DNA of 64,000 nucleotides. Source: DATARN01 sp963851105. Lineage in GTDB: Bacteria; Actinomycetota; Acidimicrobiia; Acidimicrobiales; Palsa-688. A model generated the notes under the pieces. The model was given only the letters and a program-made list of their open reading frames with translations, was not told where the DNA came from and searched no databases. The stretch is from positions 620,001 to 684,000 of the forward strand of contig CAWKNP010000002.1 of the NCBI GenBank assembly GCA_963851105.1. The letters run 5' to 3'. The translations under genes were made by a program, and so were the position numbers. Of this stretch, positions 10,017 through 18,634 are shown one piece after another. The stretch's first letter is position 1; each line of letters begins with the position of its first letter.

Positions 10017-11197
10017 CAGGCGCCCCACCCCGCTTGGCGGCCGCCGACCCGTTCCTCGACGATGCGCTCGCCGTAGCCGGAGCGGGCGTAGGCGGCCATG
10101 GGATCGGGATCCAGGCCCAAGCGGCTGCGCACCTCGGCCACGAGGGGCCGGACGTCGGTGTTGTAGGCGTCCATGAGAACGGCGTTGGCGCCGAGGACGT
10201 CACCGGCGGCCTGGGCCGCGACCAGCGCTTGGCGGTCGACGACGAGCGCCTTCGCGGTGGCTTCCTGCACGTTCATCACCGAACGGATCTGGCCCGGGAT
10301 CTTGGGCTCGATGTTGTGACATTGGTCGAGCATGAAGGCCACCTCGGAGTCGCCACCGAGGGCCCCAGCCCCGACCACTTCGTGCATGATCCGGAACAAC
10401 TGGAAGGGATCGGCGGCCCCGACCATCAGGTCGTCGTCGGCGTAAAAGCGGGAGTTGAAGTCGAAGCCGCCCAGCATGTCGGCCCGCAACAACAGGGCCA
10501 CGATGAATTCGATGTTGGTCCCGGGGGCGTGGTGACCGGTGTCGACGACCACCTTGGCCTTGCTTCCGAGCGCCAAGCAGTGGGCGTAGGCGGTGCCCCA
10601 GTCGGGAACGTCCATGGTGTAGAAGGCGGGTTCGAACAGCTTGTACTCGAGCAGGATCCGCTGCTCGGCCCCGAGCCGGGCGTGGACCTCGGCCAGGGCG
10701 TCCGCCAGGCGTTGCTGACGGGCCGAGATGTCGTCTTGGCCCGGGTAGTTGGTGCCATCGGAAAACCATAACTTGAGGTCGCGCGACCCCGTCTCGTCCA
10801 TGACGTCGACGCACTCCATCAGGTGGGCGATGGCCTTGCGCCGGACCCGGGGGTCGGGATGGGTCACGCTTCCGAGCATGTAGTCGTCGTCTTGGAACAC
10901 GTTGGCGTTGATGACGCCGATGCGCACCCCATGGTCGGCCGCGTGCTTGGCCAGGGCACCGTAGTCATCCACCTTGTCCCAGGGGATGTGCAGGGCGACA
11001 CTCGGGGCGACACCGGTGAAACGGTTCACCGTGGCCGCGTCGGCGATCTTCTCGAAGGGGTCCCGGGGGACACCCTTTTGGGCGAACACCTTGAAGCGGG
11101 TTCCGGAATTCCCGAAGGCCCACGACGGCAACTCGATGGTCTGCGCCTGCAGCGCCTCGATGGCGCTTTCCCGGCGACCAGTGGTGACATCGGCCAT
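10016..11197 (-). CDS. rhaI: L-rhamnose isomerase, Gram-positive type
   Basis: A metal-dependent isomerase of 393 residues that converts L-rhamnose to L-rhamnulose. VALHIPWDKVDDY, ILLEYKLFEPAFYTMD, VVVDTGHHAPGTNIE and FDFNSRFYADDDLMVG match the RhaI family with its glutamate, histidine and aspartate metal ligands. The start at ATG 11197 (MADVTTGRRES) is preceded by GGAG; the 51-codon N-terminal extension lacks family character. It follows rhaM with a 5-bp gap and overlaps the aldolase-dehydrogenase gene. Confidence 0.93.
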   Translation of the reverse strand: MADVTTGRRESAIEALQAQTIELPSWAFGNSGTRFKVFAQKGVPRDPFEKIADAATVNRFTGVAPSVALHIPWDKVDDYGALAKHAADHGVRIGVINANVFQDDDYMLGSVTHPDPRVRRKAIAHLMECVDVMDETGSRDLKLWFSDGTNYPGQDDISARQQRLADALAEVHARLGAEQRILLEYKLFEPAFYTMDVPDWGTAYAHCLALGSKAKVVVDTGHHAPGTNIEFIVALLLRADMLGGFDFNSRFYADDDLMVGAADPFQLFRIMHEVVGAGALGGDSEVAFMLDQCHNIEPKIPGQIRSVMNVQEATAKALVVDRQALVAAQAAGDVLGANAVLMDAYNTDVRPLVAEVRSRLGLDPDPMAAYARSGYGERIVEERVGGRQAGWGA

Positions 11198-11202
11198 GGC
11201 GA

Positions 11203-11589
11203 TTACTTCTCCATTCCTACTTGGACTTCTTGGACGGTCAGCCTTGCCAACTGATCGTCCAGGCTGAATATCTCCTCGAGAACGAGGAATCCCTCGTCGG
11301 GACGACGCCCGTCGAGGCCGGTGAAAAAGCGGCTCATCTCGGCTTGCCACCGGGTGTTGACATCGGTTGCGGCCATGGAGGCCTGGGCCTGCGCCAGGTC
11401 GGTCGCCTCGACATATCCCACCAGCAGGCCGTCATCTCGAGCGAAGAGCGAATAGCGCTGCCAACCCGATGCCGCCAGTGCATGGAGCATCTCGGGCCAC
11501 ACCGATCGGTGCCGGGCCCGGTAGTCGTCCAGCAGTTCCGGGCGCACCTGAAGAAGAAAGCAATAGCGTCGCAACGGGGGCTCGTTCAT
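11203..11589 (-). CDS. rhaM: L-rhamnose mutarotase
   Basis: The 128-residue protein beginning MNEPPLRRYCFLLQVRPE is a RhaM/YiiL-type mutarotase that interconverts the alpha and beta anomers of L-rhamnose. RARHRSVWPEMLHAL supplies the family histidine, and the small size fits the dimeric alpha/beta barrel fold. It lies between the binding-protein gene and rhaI, 5 bp before rhaI. The start is ATG 11589. Confidence 0.92.
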   Translation of the reverse strand: MNEPPLRRYCFLLQVRPELLDDYRARHRSVWPEMLHALAASGWQRYSLFARDDGLLVGYVEATDLAQAQASMAATDVNTRWQAEMSRFFTGLDGRRPDEGFLVLEEIFSLDDQLARLTVQEVQVGMEK

Positions 11590-11610
11590 TGGTCGTGTCG
11601 TCTCCGCCGC

Positions 11611-11653
11611 CCCGATGTCTCCGGCTGGCGCCCCGCCAACCGAAGACATCGGG
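11611..11653 (-). other. Stem-loop between the binding-protein gene and rhaM
   Basis: A perfect 10-bp inverted repeat, CCCGATGTCT and AGACATCGGG, encloses a 23-nt GC-rich loop that can form an inner GGCG/CGCC stem. There is no T-run on either side. Hairpins behind ABC binding-protein genes often stabilise the upstream mRNA or partly terminate transcription; that role is inferred here. Confidence 0.55.
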
Positions 11654-11669
11654 TCCAAGCAGATCAGGC

Positions 11670-12764
11670 CTAGAAGTTGAACTGGTCGATGTTGGTGTTG
11701 TCGAACACCGTCGGCGGCCCGAGGACGATCGACGGGCCAGTGGTCCCCGACGGGGCCAGCACGGTGTAGTTGCCCAGCTTGCCGGCGGTAAAGGAGGCAC
11801 CGGTGTCGGTCTTGGCGGTACCCGAGGCGAGGGCCGCCGCGGTGTAGCCGGCCAGGTATCCGAGGTTGGACGGGTTCCACAGTTCAAAGGCCTTGACGGT
11901 TCCGTCCTTCACATACGGCTTCATCTGCGACGGCAGCCCGAGGCCGGTGAGGGTCAGGTGGCTCAGCAGATCCTTGTGGTTGTCCAGATACTGGGCCGCG
12001 GTCGAGATCCCCACGGTGGTCGGCGAGATGATGCCGGCCAGGTTGGGATAGGCCGACAGCAGACCCTGAAGGACGGTCAGCGAGGTGGCGGGATCGTCAT
12101 TGCCGTACACCGTGGAGACCAGGTGCATGTTGGGGTACTTGCCCAGCTGCTGCTTCATGAAGCCGATCCAGGCGTTCTGGTTGGTGGCGGTGGCCGCCGC
12201 CGACAAGATGGCGATGTCACCGGTGCTGTTGATCTCCTTGGCCAGCAGGTCGACTTCCGACGTCCCGATCTGCTCGGTGTTGGCCTGGTTGATGAAAAGG
12301 TGGTTGGGGCAGGTCACGTCGGAGTCGAACGACACGACCTTGATGCCCGCCGCCTGGGCCTGGGAGAGCGAGGGGCACAGGGCCGAGGGGTCGTTACCGG
12401 CGATGACGATGGCGTCGGCGTGGGCCTGGATGGCGGCCTGGATGGAGGGGATCTGGGCGGCCGCGGTGTCGGCCGTCCCGCTGGAGACCACGACCTTGCC
12501 GCCCAGCTCGGTCAGGGCGGCCTCGCCACCCTTGTCGGCGATCACCTCGTACGGGTTCTGGGTGTCCTTGGGGATGAAATAGACGACGAGGCCCTTCTTG
12601 ATACTCCCGCCCGAAGCTCCCGACGCCGTGGTCGCCGACGTACCTCCGGCGGCGGTGGTCGCGGTGGTCGAGCTCTTCGACGAGCCGCAGGCGGCTACGC
12701 CGACCACGAGAGCCGCCATGGCGATCGGGATTCCGATGCGCCGTCGTGAATGTGCTTTCGCCAT
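11670..12764 (-). CDS. rhaS: Rhamnose ABC transporter, substrate-binding lipoprotein
   Basis: The 364-residue protein has a basic N-terminus, a hydrophobic segment and a lipobox ending VGVAAC at Cys26, followed by a Ser/Thr/Gly-rich linker. The rest is a type I periplasmic-binding-protein fold (KKGLVVYFIPKDTQNPYEV, DAIVIAGNDPSALCP, AGIKVVSFDSDV), like sugar-binding proteins of the RbsB/RhaS group. It is anchored on the outer face of the membrane and would deliver L-rhamnose to the two permeases encoded just upstream. Its gene is 5 bp after the second permease gene. Confidence 0.88.
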   Translation of the reverse strand: MAKAHSRRRIGIPIAMAALVVGVAACGSSKSSTTATTAAGGTSATTASGASGGSIKKGLVVYFIPKDTQNPYEVIADKGGEAALTELGGKVVVSSGTADTAAAQIPSIQAAIQAHADAIVIAGNDPSALCPSLSQAQAAGIKVVSFDSDVTCPNHLFINQANTEQIGTSEVDLLAKEINSTGDIAILSAAATATNQNAWIGFMKQQLGKYPNMHLVSTVYGNDDPATSLTVLQGLLSAYPNLAGIISPTTVGISTAAQYLDNHKDLLSHLTLTGLGLPSQMKPYVKDGTVKAFELWNPSNLGYLAGYTAAALASGTAKTDTGASFTAGKLGNYTVLAPSGTTGPSIVLGPPTVFDNTNIDQFNF

Positions 12765-12769
12765 CGTCT

Positions 12770-13963
12770 TTACCTTTCGGTTGTTGTTGGTATTGGTAAA
12801 TCGCTGCGCCTGCGGGCCTGGGCTCGCTGTCGAGTGCGGGCCCGGGCCCGGACGCGTTGGAGACTGTCAGCGCTGTTGGGCACGATCACACTGACGAGGA
12901 GCAGGACTCCGGTCACGATGTTCTGGACCTCGGCGGCCACGTTTTTCAGCGTCAGGGCCTCTTGGATGCAACCGACGATCACCACCGCCAGCACGACACC
13001 GAGTATGGAGCCGCGCCCGCCGAAGATGGAAACACCGCCGAACAGGACGATGGTCACCACCGTCAGTTCGAGGCCCGTTCCCGCGTCGTAACGGGAGGTG
13101 GCGAACCGCAGGGTCCAGAGGATCCCGGCGAAGGAGCAGATCACGCCGCTCATGACGAACAGGGTGAACTTGATCCGCTCGACGCGGATGCCGGAGAAGT
13201 GGGCCGCCTCGGACTGCAGGCCGATGGCGATGATGGAACGGCCGACCGGGGTGGCGTGCAGCACCACTGCGAACACCACCGCCATCACCAGGAAAATCCC
13301 GATGGAGTAGGAGAGCTTGGTGTGGGCGATCGGGACCACGCCGATCTTGGTCAGCGACAACGGGAATCCGGTGACCGACCCGGTCCCGAGGATGATCTCG
13401 GCAATGCCCCGGTACAGGGTCAGGGTCCCGATCGTCACGGCAATGGAGGGCAGCTTGAGCCGGGTCACCAAGAATCCGTTGAGGGCCCCACCCGCGACAC
13501 CGACCAGCAGCACCACGACCATGGCGGCCACGATGGGCCAACCGTGCTGGAAGAGGTACCCGAGCAGGGTGCTCGACAGGCCCAGCATGGAGGCGACCGA
13601 CAGGTCGATCTCGCCGGTCATGATGATCAACGTGAGGGGCAGCGCCATGATGGCGATCTCGCCCATGTTGAGTCCGATGTAAAAGATGTTGGTCGAGCTC
13701 AGGAAATGCGGGACGCCGGCGCCGTAGAGGAGCACGGCCACCAGGCAGAACACCAACGCCGTCTCCCAACGCAGCAGGGAGCGCCACGACGGCCAGGACC
13801 AACGCGATCCACCTTCGACGCCACCGGGGCCGGCGCCGGGGGGCGTTCCTGGCGCCGGCTGGCCGGCCGCGCGACCGGCGGCCGCCACCGTGCCTGCGCC
13901 GGGGCCCTCACCCTTGCCCTCCTCCCCGCCGTGGCCGACGGCTACGACCGGGTCAGACAACAC
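12770..13963 (-). CDS. rhaP: Rhamnose ABC transporter permease 2
   Basis: A 397-residue inner-membrane permease of the ribose/rhamnose type, with about nine hydrophobic segments after a Gly/Pro-rich N-terminal tail of about 60 residues. ALPLTLIIMTGEIDLSVAS is the typical sugar-permease loop. I chose GTG 13963 because GGGGAG precedes it and it overlaps the preceding permease gene by 11 bp; the longer frame has no membrane-protein character upstream. It pairs with the product of 13953-15041. Confidence 0.87.
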   Translation of the reverse strand: MLSDPVVAVGHGGEEGKGEGPGAGTVAAAGRAAGQPAPGTPPGAGPGGVEGGSRWSWPSWRSLLRWETALVFCLVAVLLYGAGVPHFLSSTNIFYIGLNMGEIAIMALPLTLIIMTGEIDLSVASMLGLSSTLLGYLFQHGWPIVAAMVVVLLVGVAGGALNGFLVTRLKLPSIAVTIGTLTLYRGIAEIILGTGSVTGFPLSLTKIGVVPIAHTKLSYSIGIFLVMAVVFAVVLHATPVGRSIIAIGLQSEAAHFSGIRVERIKFTLFVMSGVICSFAGILWTLRFATSRYDAGTGLELTVVTIVLFGGVSIFGGRGSILGVVLAVVIVGCIQEALTLKNVAAEVQNIVTGVLLLVSVIVPNSADSLQRVRARARTRQRAQARRRSDLPIPTTTER

Positions 13964-15041
13964 GACGCTCCCCTCGTGACGATTGCATCCGTGCCACCCG
14001 TTGGCCCAACCAACGGTCAAAGGCGATGGCGGCCAGCAGCAGGGCACCGGCGACCGCCTGGTTCCAGAACGACGAGACCTTGGCCGCCACCAAAGCCTGG
14101 TTGATGGTGTTAAGGAGCACGGCACCGAGGGCGGCGCCGAGCACGGTGCCGCTGCCGCCGTAGATCGCCACCCCGCCCACGACGACCGCGGCTACCACCA
14201 GCAGCTCGTAGCCCGTTCCCGCGGTCGAGTTGACGGTGGCGAACTCGGCCACGAACAGGGCGCCGCCGAGGCCGGCCAAGGCGCCGCTGATGAGGAAGGC
14301 GGTGAAGACCCGTTTGCCGGCCGGGACACCGGCGAGGGCGGCCGCCTCGGGATTGGAACCGATGGCGTACAGGTCGCGACTGGCTCTGAAGGAGCGCATG
14401 GCGTAGCCGACGACGAGGAGGATGGCGATCACCATGACGGCCAGCCAGGGCACGCCCAGCACCGTCTGATAGCCGATCGCCTGAAACGCCCGCGGAATCG
14501 CAGTCGGGTCGATCTGTTTGCCGGACACGATCTTGGCGTCGATTCCTCGGATGATGTAGAGCGCCGCCAAGGTCACGACCAGGCTGGGGACCCGGGTGAC
14601 GGTCGTGATGATGCCGTTGATGGCGCCAATCAGCATCCCGATCCCGATCCCGAGCGCGAATCCCGCGATCACGGGGATGTGGGGATGGTGCACGAAGAGG
14701 TCGCCGACCAGGTAGGCCGACAGGCCGAGCACCGATCCCACCGAGAGGTCGACGTTTCTCGTGATGATGACGAGCGTCTCGCCGATGGCCAGGAGGGAAA
14801 TGATGGCGGCCCCGTTGAGCAGCTGCTGGATGCTGAGGGAGCTGCCGAAGGAGTGGTTCTTGAAGTAGGTGAGCCCGAACACCACCACGATGGCCAGGGC
14901 GATACCAATCTCTCGGGCCCGCAGCAGGCGCTCGGCCCGGCGGACTCGGGCTGCGGGCAACGCTGCCGGCAGTCCGGGCCCGGCCGGTCCCGGCGGCGGT
15001 CCCGCCGGTCCCGCCGGCGGTCCCGACAGGACGGTGCTCAT
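13953..15041 (-). CDS. rhaQ: Rhamnose ABC transporter permease 1
   Basis: A 362-residue permease starting [11 protein letters not shown], with a Pro/Gly/Ala-rich tail and then some nine membrane segments. The loop [24 protein letters not shown] is the family signature. The ATG at 15041 overlaps the ATPase stop (ATGA). Together with rhaP it would form the heterodimeric channel driven by the ATPase. Confidence 0.88.
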   Translation of the reverse strand: MSTVLSGPPAGPAGPPPGPAGPGLPAALPAARVRRAERLLRAREIGIALAIVVVFGLTYFKNHSFGSSLSIQQLLNGAAIISLLAIGETLVIITRNVDLSVGSVLGLSAYLVGDLFVHHPHIPVIAGFALGIGIGMLIGAINGIITTVTRVPSLVVTLAALYIIRGIDAKIVSGKQIDPTAIPRAFQAIGYQTVLGVPWLAVMVIAILLVVGYAMRSFRASRDLYAIGSNPEAAALAGVPAGKRVFTAFLISGALAGLGGALFVAEFATVNSTAGTGYELLVVAAVVVGGVAIYGGSGTVLGAALGAVLLNTINQALVAAKVSSFWNQAVAGALLLAAIAFDRWLGQRVARMQSSRGERRVV

Positions 15042-16627
15042 ACCGCCGCCCCCACCGTTTGACCGGTGGCGGCCCGCATGATGGACGCCTCGTCGGCTTC
15101 GGCCCGGGCCAGTTCGGCGACCAGCCGTCCCTCTCGCAGCACCAGGACCCGGTCGGCCATGCCGAGCATCTCGGGCAGCTCCGAGGAGATCATCAACACC
15201 GCCACTCCGTCCGCGACCAGCTGGTCCAGGAGACGGTGGATCTCGGCCTTGGTGCCCACGTCGATACCTCGGGTGGGCTCGTCGATGATGAGCATGGACG
15301 GGCGCCGGGCGAGCCACTTGGCCAGCACGACCTTCTGCTGGTTGCCACCCGAGAGGGTCGCCACCGGACTCTTCAGGCGCCCGTATTTGAGTTGCAGCGT
15401 GCGGCCCCACGTGAGAGCCAGGTCGCGCTCACGGGAGCGGCGGATCACGCCATGGCGGCGCAGCCGTCCGAGCGACGCCAAGGCCACGTTGTGGTCGATG
15501 CTGAGATCCATGACCAGCCCTTGCTGTCGGCGGTCCTCGGGAACAAAGGCCATTCCCGCGCTCATCGCCTCCCGGGGCGACCCGCCCGCCAACGAGCGGC
15601 CGTTGACCCGGACGGTTCCGGTATCCCTCCGGTCGATGCCGAAGATGGCCCGGGCGACCTCACTGCGGCCCGCTCCCACCAGGCCCGCCAGGCCCACGAT
15701 CTCGCCCCGCCGGACCGTGAACGACACATGGTCGAAGACGCCCTCACGACCGAGGTCCTCCACCTCGAGCACGGTGTCGCCAGCGGCCGTCTCGGTCTTG
15801 GGGAACATGGCGTCCAGTTCCCGGCCGACCATGGCGCGGATGATGTCGTCGATCGTCAGGTCCTCGATGAGCGCCTCGCGCACAAAACGGCCGTCACGCA
15901 TGATCGTGACCCGCTGGCAGATGGCGAAGACCTCCTCCAGCCGGTGGGAGATGAACAGCACCGCCGCCCCCTCGGCGCGCAGGGTGCGGACCACATCGAA
16001 CAACCGGGCCACCTCGGTGGCGCTGAGGGCCGCCGTCGGCTCGTCCATGACGATCACTTGGGCCCGGAACGAGATGGCTTTGGCGATCTCGACGATCTGT
16101 TGGTCGGCAACCGACAGACCCCGAGCGGGCCTGGTCGGGTCCAGCTCCACACCGAGGCGGGTGAACACCTCCCGGGCTTCCTGCTGCATCCGGGCCCGAT
16201 CGATCCGCCGGCCCTTTGCCAAAGGCTGGCGCCCCATGAAGATGTTCTCGGCGACGGTGAGATCGGGAAAAAGGGTCGGCTCCTGGTAAATGATCGAGAC
16301 ACCTGAGGCCCGGGCCTCGGCGGGCCCGTTGAATGCCACCGGACGCCCGCCAACCAGGATCTGGCCGGCGTCGGGTTGGTGAACACCGGCCAGGATCTTG
16401 ACGAGGGTCGACTTCCCGGCGCCGTTCTCCCCCAGCAGGGCATGGGCTTCACCCGCGAACAACCGCACCGAGCCGTCGATGAGGGCCCGGACGGCACCAA
16501 AGCTTTTGGTCGCCTGGTCGAGCACCAGTACCGGCACCCCCGCCGCCACCGCCGCGGAATCGGCCGCGGGTGGCATATCGGCCCCACGATCAGGGACGGC
16601 AGGTACGCCTGGCTGTGTCTCGACCAA
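15038..16627 (-). CDS. rhaT: Rhamnose ABC transporter, tandem ATP-binding subunit
   Basis: The 529-residue protein has two ABC ATPase domains, as in RbsA-like sugar importers. The first has the P-loop GENGAGKST near residue 66, signature LSVADQQ and Walker [12 protein letters not shown]. The second has a degenerate P-loop GLVGAGRSE but the intact signature LSGGNQQK and [10 protein letters not shown]. It is the first gene of the operon, about 45 bp downstream of the -10 element. Confidence 0.92.
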   Translation of the reverse strand: MVETQPGVPAVPDRGADMPPAADSAAVAAGVPVLVLDQATKSFGAVRALIDGSVRLFAGEAHALLGENGAGKSTLVKILAGVHQPDAGQILVGGRPVAFNGPAEARASGVSIIYQEPTLFPDLTVAENIFMGRQPLAKGRRIDRARMQQEAREVFTRLGVELDPTRPARGLSVADQQIVEIAKAISFRAQVIVMDEPTAALSATEVARLFDVVRTLRAEGAAVLFISHRLEEVFAICQRVTIMRDGRFVREALIEDLTIDDIIRAMVGRELDAMFPKTETAAGDTVLEVEDLGREGVFDHVSFTVRRGEIVGLAGLVGAGRSEVARAIFGIDRRDTGTVRVNGRSLAGGSPREAMSAGMAFVPEDRRQQGLVMDLSIDHNVALASLGRLRRHGVIRRSRERDLALTWGRTLQLKYGRLKSPVATLSGGNQQKVVLAKWLARRPSMLIIDEPTRGIDVGTKAEIHRLLDQLVADGVAVLMISSELPEMLGMADRVLVLREGRLVAELARAEADEASIMRAATGQTVGAAV

Positions 16628-16645
16628 AACCCCCCCTAGGGTTCG

Positions 16646-16659
16646 TTGGAACGTTTCAA
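16646..16659. promoter_or_regulatory. LacI-type operator on the rhamnose operon promoter
   Basis: TTGGAACGTTTCAA is a near-perfect palindrome around a central CG, as expected for a LacI-family site. It lies 13 bp downstream of the -10 element of the minus-strand promoter, where a bound repressor would block transcription. A second copy of the motif is at 16757-16770. Confidence 0.75.
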
Positions 16660-16672
16660 CTTATGGTGACAA

Positions 16673-16701
16673 ATCGTACGCGGTTAAGGGCCAGCTGTCA
16701 A
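16673..16701 (-). promoter_or_regulatory. Promoter of the rhamnose operon
   Basis: On the minus strand TTGACA (16696-16701) is followed by a 17-bp spacer and TACGAT (16673-16678), a good housekeeping sigma-70 promoter reading into the ATPase gene. Confidence 0.75.
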
Positions 16702-16756
16702 CAAGATTCCGTCAATATTGCACCCGTGCCGCAACCATCGGCTCCAGACAAATCGG

Positions 16757-16785
16757 TTGACACGTTTCAAGCGATGCCGTGCTAC
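16757..16785 (+). promoter_or_regulatory. Promoter and operator of the regulator-lut operon
   Basis: TTGACA (16757-16762), a 17-bp spacer and TGCTAC (16780-16785) form a promoter. The palindrome TTGACACGTTTCAA (16757-16770) covers its -35 box and matches the operator at 16646-16659 in 12 of 14 positions. This predicts autoregulation by the LacI-family product. Confidence 0.72.
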
Positions 16786-16859
16786 TTTGACGCTCGTGGG
16801 GGGCTTGCCCGCTTTGACGACCGCTGCCGAGGAGAAAGGACACGCTGCTGACCTCGAGC

Positions 16860-17891
16860 ATGAAAGACGTGGCGCACCGGGCCGAGGTGTCGTTGGGGAC
16901 CGTGAGCAACGTGCTCAACCGCCCCGAGGTGGTGTCGCCTGCCACCCGCCAGCGGGTGCTCGATGCCATCGCCGCCCTGGGGTTCGTCCGCAACGAGTCA
17001 GCCCGTCAGCTTCGGGCCGGGCATAGCCGCACCATCGGACTGGTGGTGCTCGATGTCTCCAATCCCTTCTTCACCGATGTCGCCCACGGTGCCGAGACCG
17101 CGGCCAACGAGAACGGGTCCGTCATCATGCTGTGCAACAGCGGCCAGAAGCTCGAACGCGAGGCGCGCTACCTCGACCTGCTCGAGGAACAACGGGTGCA
17201 AGGGGTGCTGATCACCCCGGTCGGCACCGACAACTCCCGACTGGATCTGTTGGTGGCCCGGGGTACCCCAGTGGTTCTGGTGGACCGAGGCACCGAGCAC
17301 CCCAACTGGTGTTCGGTGGCGGTCGACGACGTGCTGGGCGGCCAGAGCGCGGCCAGCCATCTGATCGAGCGGGGCCATCGCCGGATGGCCTTCGTGGGCG
17401 GCCCCTTGACCCTTCGCCAGGTCGACGACCGCTACCGCGGGGCGGTCAACGCCCTCGTCGAGGCGGGGCGCGAACCGAGTGACCTGCAGGTCTTCGAGAC
17501 CAGTTGGCTGACCCTGAGCGCGGGGCGCCTGGCGGGCGAGCAGATCGTGGCGATGCCGGACGGACAGCGGCCGACTGCGGCGTTCTGTGCCAACGACCTG
17601 CTCGCCCTCGGGGTACTGCAAGCGGCGGCCGGGCACGGGATGCGGGTGCCCGAGGACATCGCGATCGTGGGCTACGACGACATCGATTACGCGGCCGCCG
17701 CCACCGTGCCCTTGACGTCGGTGCGCCAGCCCCGGGAGTTGATCGGGCGCACCGCGACCGAACTCCTGCTCGATGAGATGCGCGAGGGGAGCGGCCACCA
17801 ACACCGAAGGGTCATCTTCAATCCCGAGCTGGCCATCCGGGCGTCGAGCGATGTCCGCCACCGCAGCCGGAGCTCACGGAGGACCGGGTAG
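16860..17891 (+). CDS. LacI-family regulator of rhamnose and lactate use
   Basis: The 343-residue repressor opens with MKDVAHRAEVSLGTVSNVLNRPE, the LacI helix-turn-helix and hinge. A periplasmic-binding-like effector domain follows (RTIGLVVLDVSNPFFTDVAHG, VDRGTEHPNWCSVAVDD, AIVGYDDIDYAAAATVPLTSVRQP). It is divergent from the rhamnose operon and coupled to lutA (TAGTG). The two CG-centred palindromes in the intergenic region are its probable targets. The inducer is presumably L-rhamnose or an early intermediate; this is inference. Confidence 0.9.
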   Translation: MKDVAHRAEVSLGTVSNVLNRPEVVSPATRQRVLDAIAALGFVRNESARQLRAGHSRTIGLVVLDVSNPFFTDVAHGAETAANENGSVIMLCNSGQKLEREARYLDLLEEQRVQGVLITPVGTDNSRLDLLVARGTPVVLVDRGTEHPNWCSVAVDDVLGGQSAASHLIERGHRRMAFVGGPLTLRQVDDRYRGAVNALVEAGREPSDLQVFETSWLTLSAGRLAGEQIVAMPDGQRPTAAFCANDLLALGVLQAAAGHGMRVPEDIAIVGYDDIDYAAAATVPLTSVRQPRELIGRTATELLLDEMREGSGHQHRRVIFNPELAIRASSDVRHRSRSSRRTG

Positions 17892-18634
17892 TGCGCGTGG
17901 CGCTGTTCGTGACCTGTCTGGCCGACACCATGTACCCCTCCGTCGGCCAAGCGACGGTCCGGCTGCTCGAACGGCTGGGCCATGAGGTCGTGTTTCCGAG
18001 CGGCCAGACCTGCTGCGGCCAGATGCACATCAACACCGGCTACCAGCACGAGGCGCTGGGCCTGGTGCGCCACCACGTTGAGGTCTTCGCCGACTGCGGC
18101 TGCGACGCCATCGTGGCCCCTTCGGGGTCATGTGTCGGATCCATCCGCCACCAGCACGCCATGGTGGCCCGCCGGGCCGGCCAGCCCCATCTGGCGGCTG
18201 CCGCCGAGGAGATCGCGGGGCGCACCTACGAGCTGTCCGAGTTCCTCGTCGACGTGCTCGGCCTCACCGACGTGGGCGCCAGCTACCCCCACCGGGTCAC
18301 CTACCACCCCACCTGCCATTCGCTGCGCATGCTCCACGTCAAGGACAAGCCGTTGCGGCTGCTGCGAGCGGTCCGCGGCATCGACCTGGTGGAGCTACCC
18401 GGCGCCGATCAGTGCTGCGGCTTCGGGGGGACGTTCGCGCTCAAGAATGCCGACACCTCAACGGCGATGCTGGCCGACAAGATTCGTGACGTGCTCAGCA
18501 CCCGAGCCGAGGTGTGCACCGCCGGCGACTCCTCGTGCCTCATGCACATCGGTGGCGGGCTTTCCCGCCTGCGGGCCGGCGTGGGCACCGTCCACCTGGC
18601 CGAGATCCTGGCCAGCACCGGGAGGCAGCCGTGA
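17891..18634 (+). CDS. lutA: L-lactate oxidation iron-sulfur protein LutA
   Basis: The 247-residue protein has two CCG cysteine-rich domains, with QTCCGQMHINTG in the N-terminal half and PTCHSLR plus DQCCGFGGTFAL in the C-terminal half. LutA works with LutB and LutC to oxidise L-lactate to pyruvate. Its GTG start overlaps the stop of the LacI-family gene and its stop overlaps lutB. The placement beside a pathway that produces L-lactate makes the physiological link clear. Confidence 0.92.
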   Translation: MRVALFVTCLADTMYPSVGQATVRLLERLGHEVVFPSGQTCCGQMHINTGYQHEALGLVRHHVEVFADCGCDAIVAPSGSCVGSIRHQHAMVARRAGQPHLAAAAEEIAGRTYELSEFLVDVLGLTDVGASYPHRVTYHPTCHSLRMLHVKDKPLRLLRAVRGIDLVELPGADQCCGFGGTFALKNADTSTAMLADKIRDVLSTRAEVCTAGDSSCLMHIGGGLSRLRAGVGTVHLAEILASTGRQP

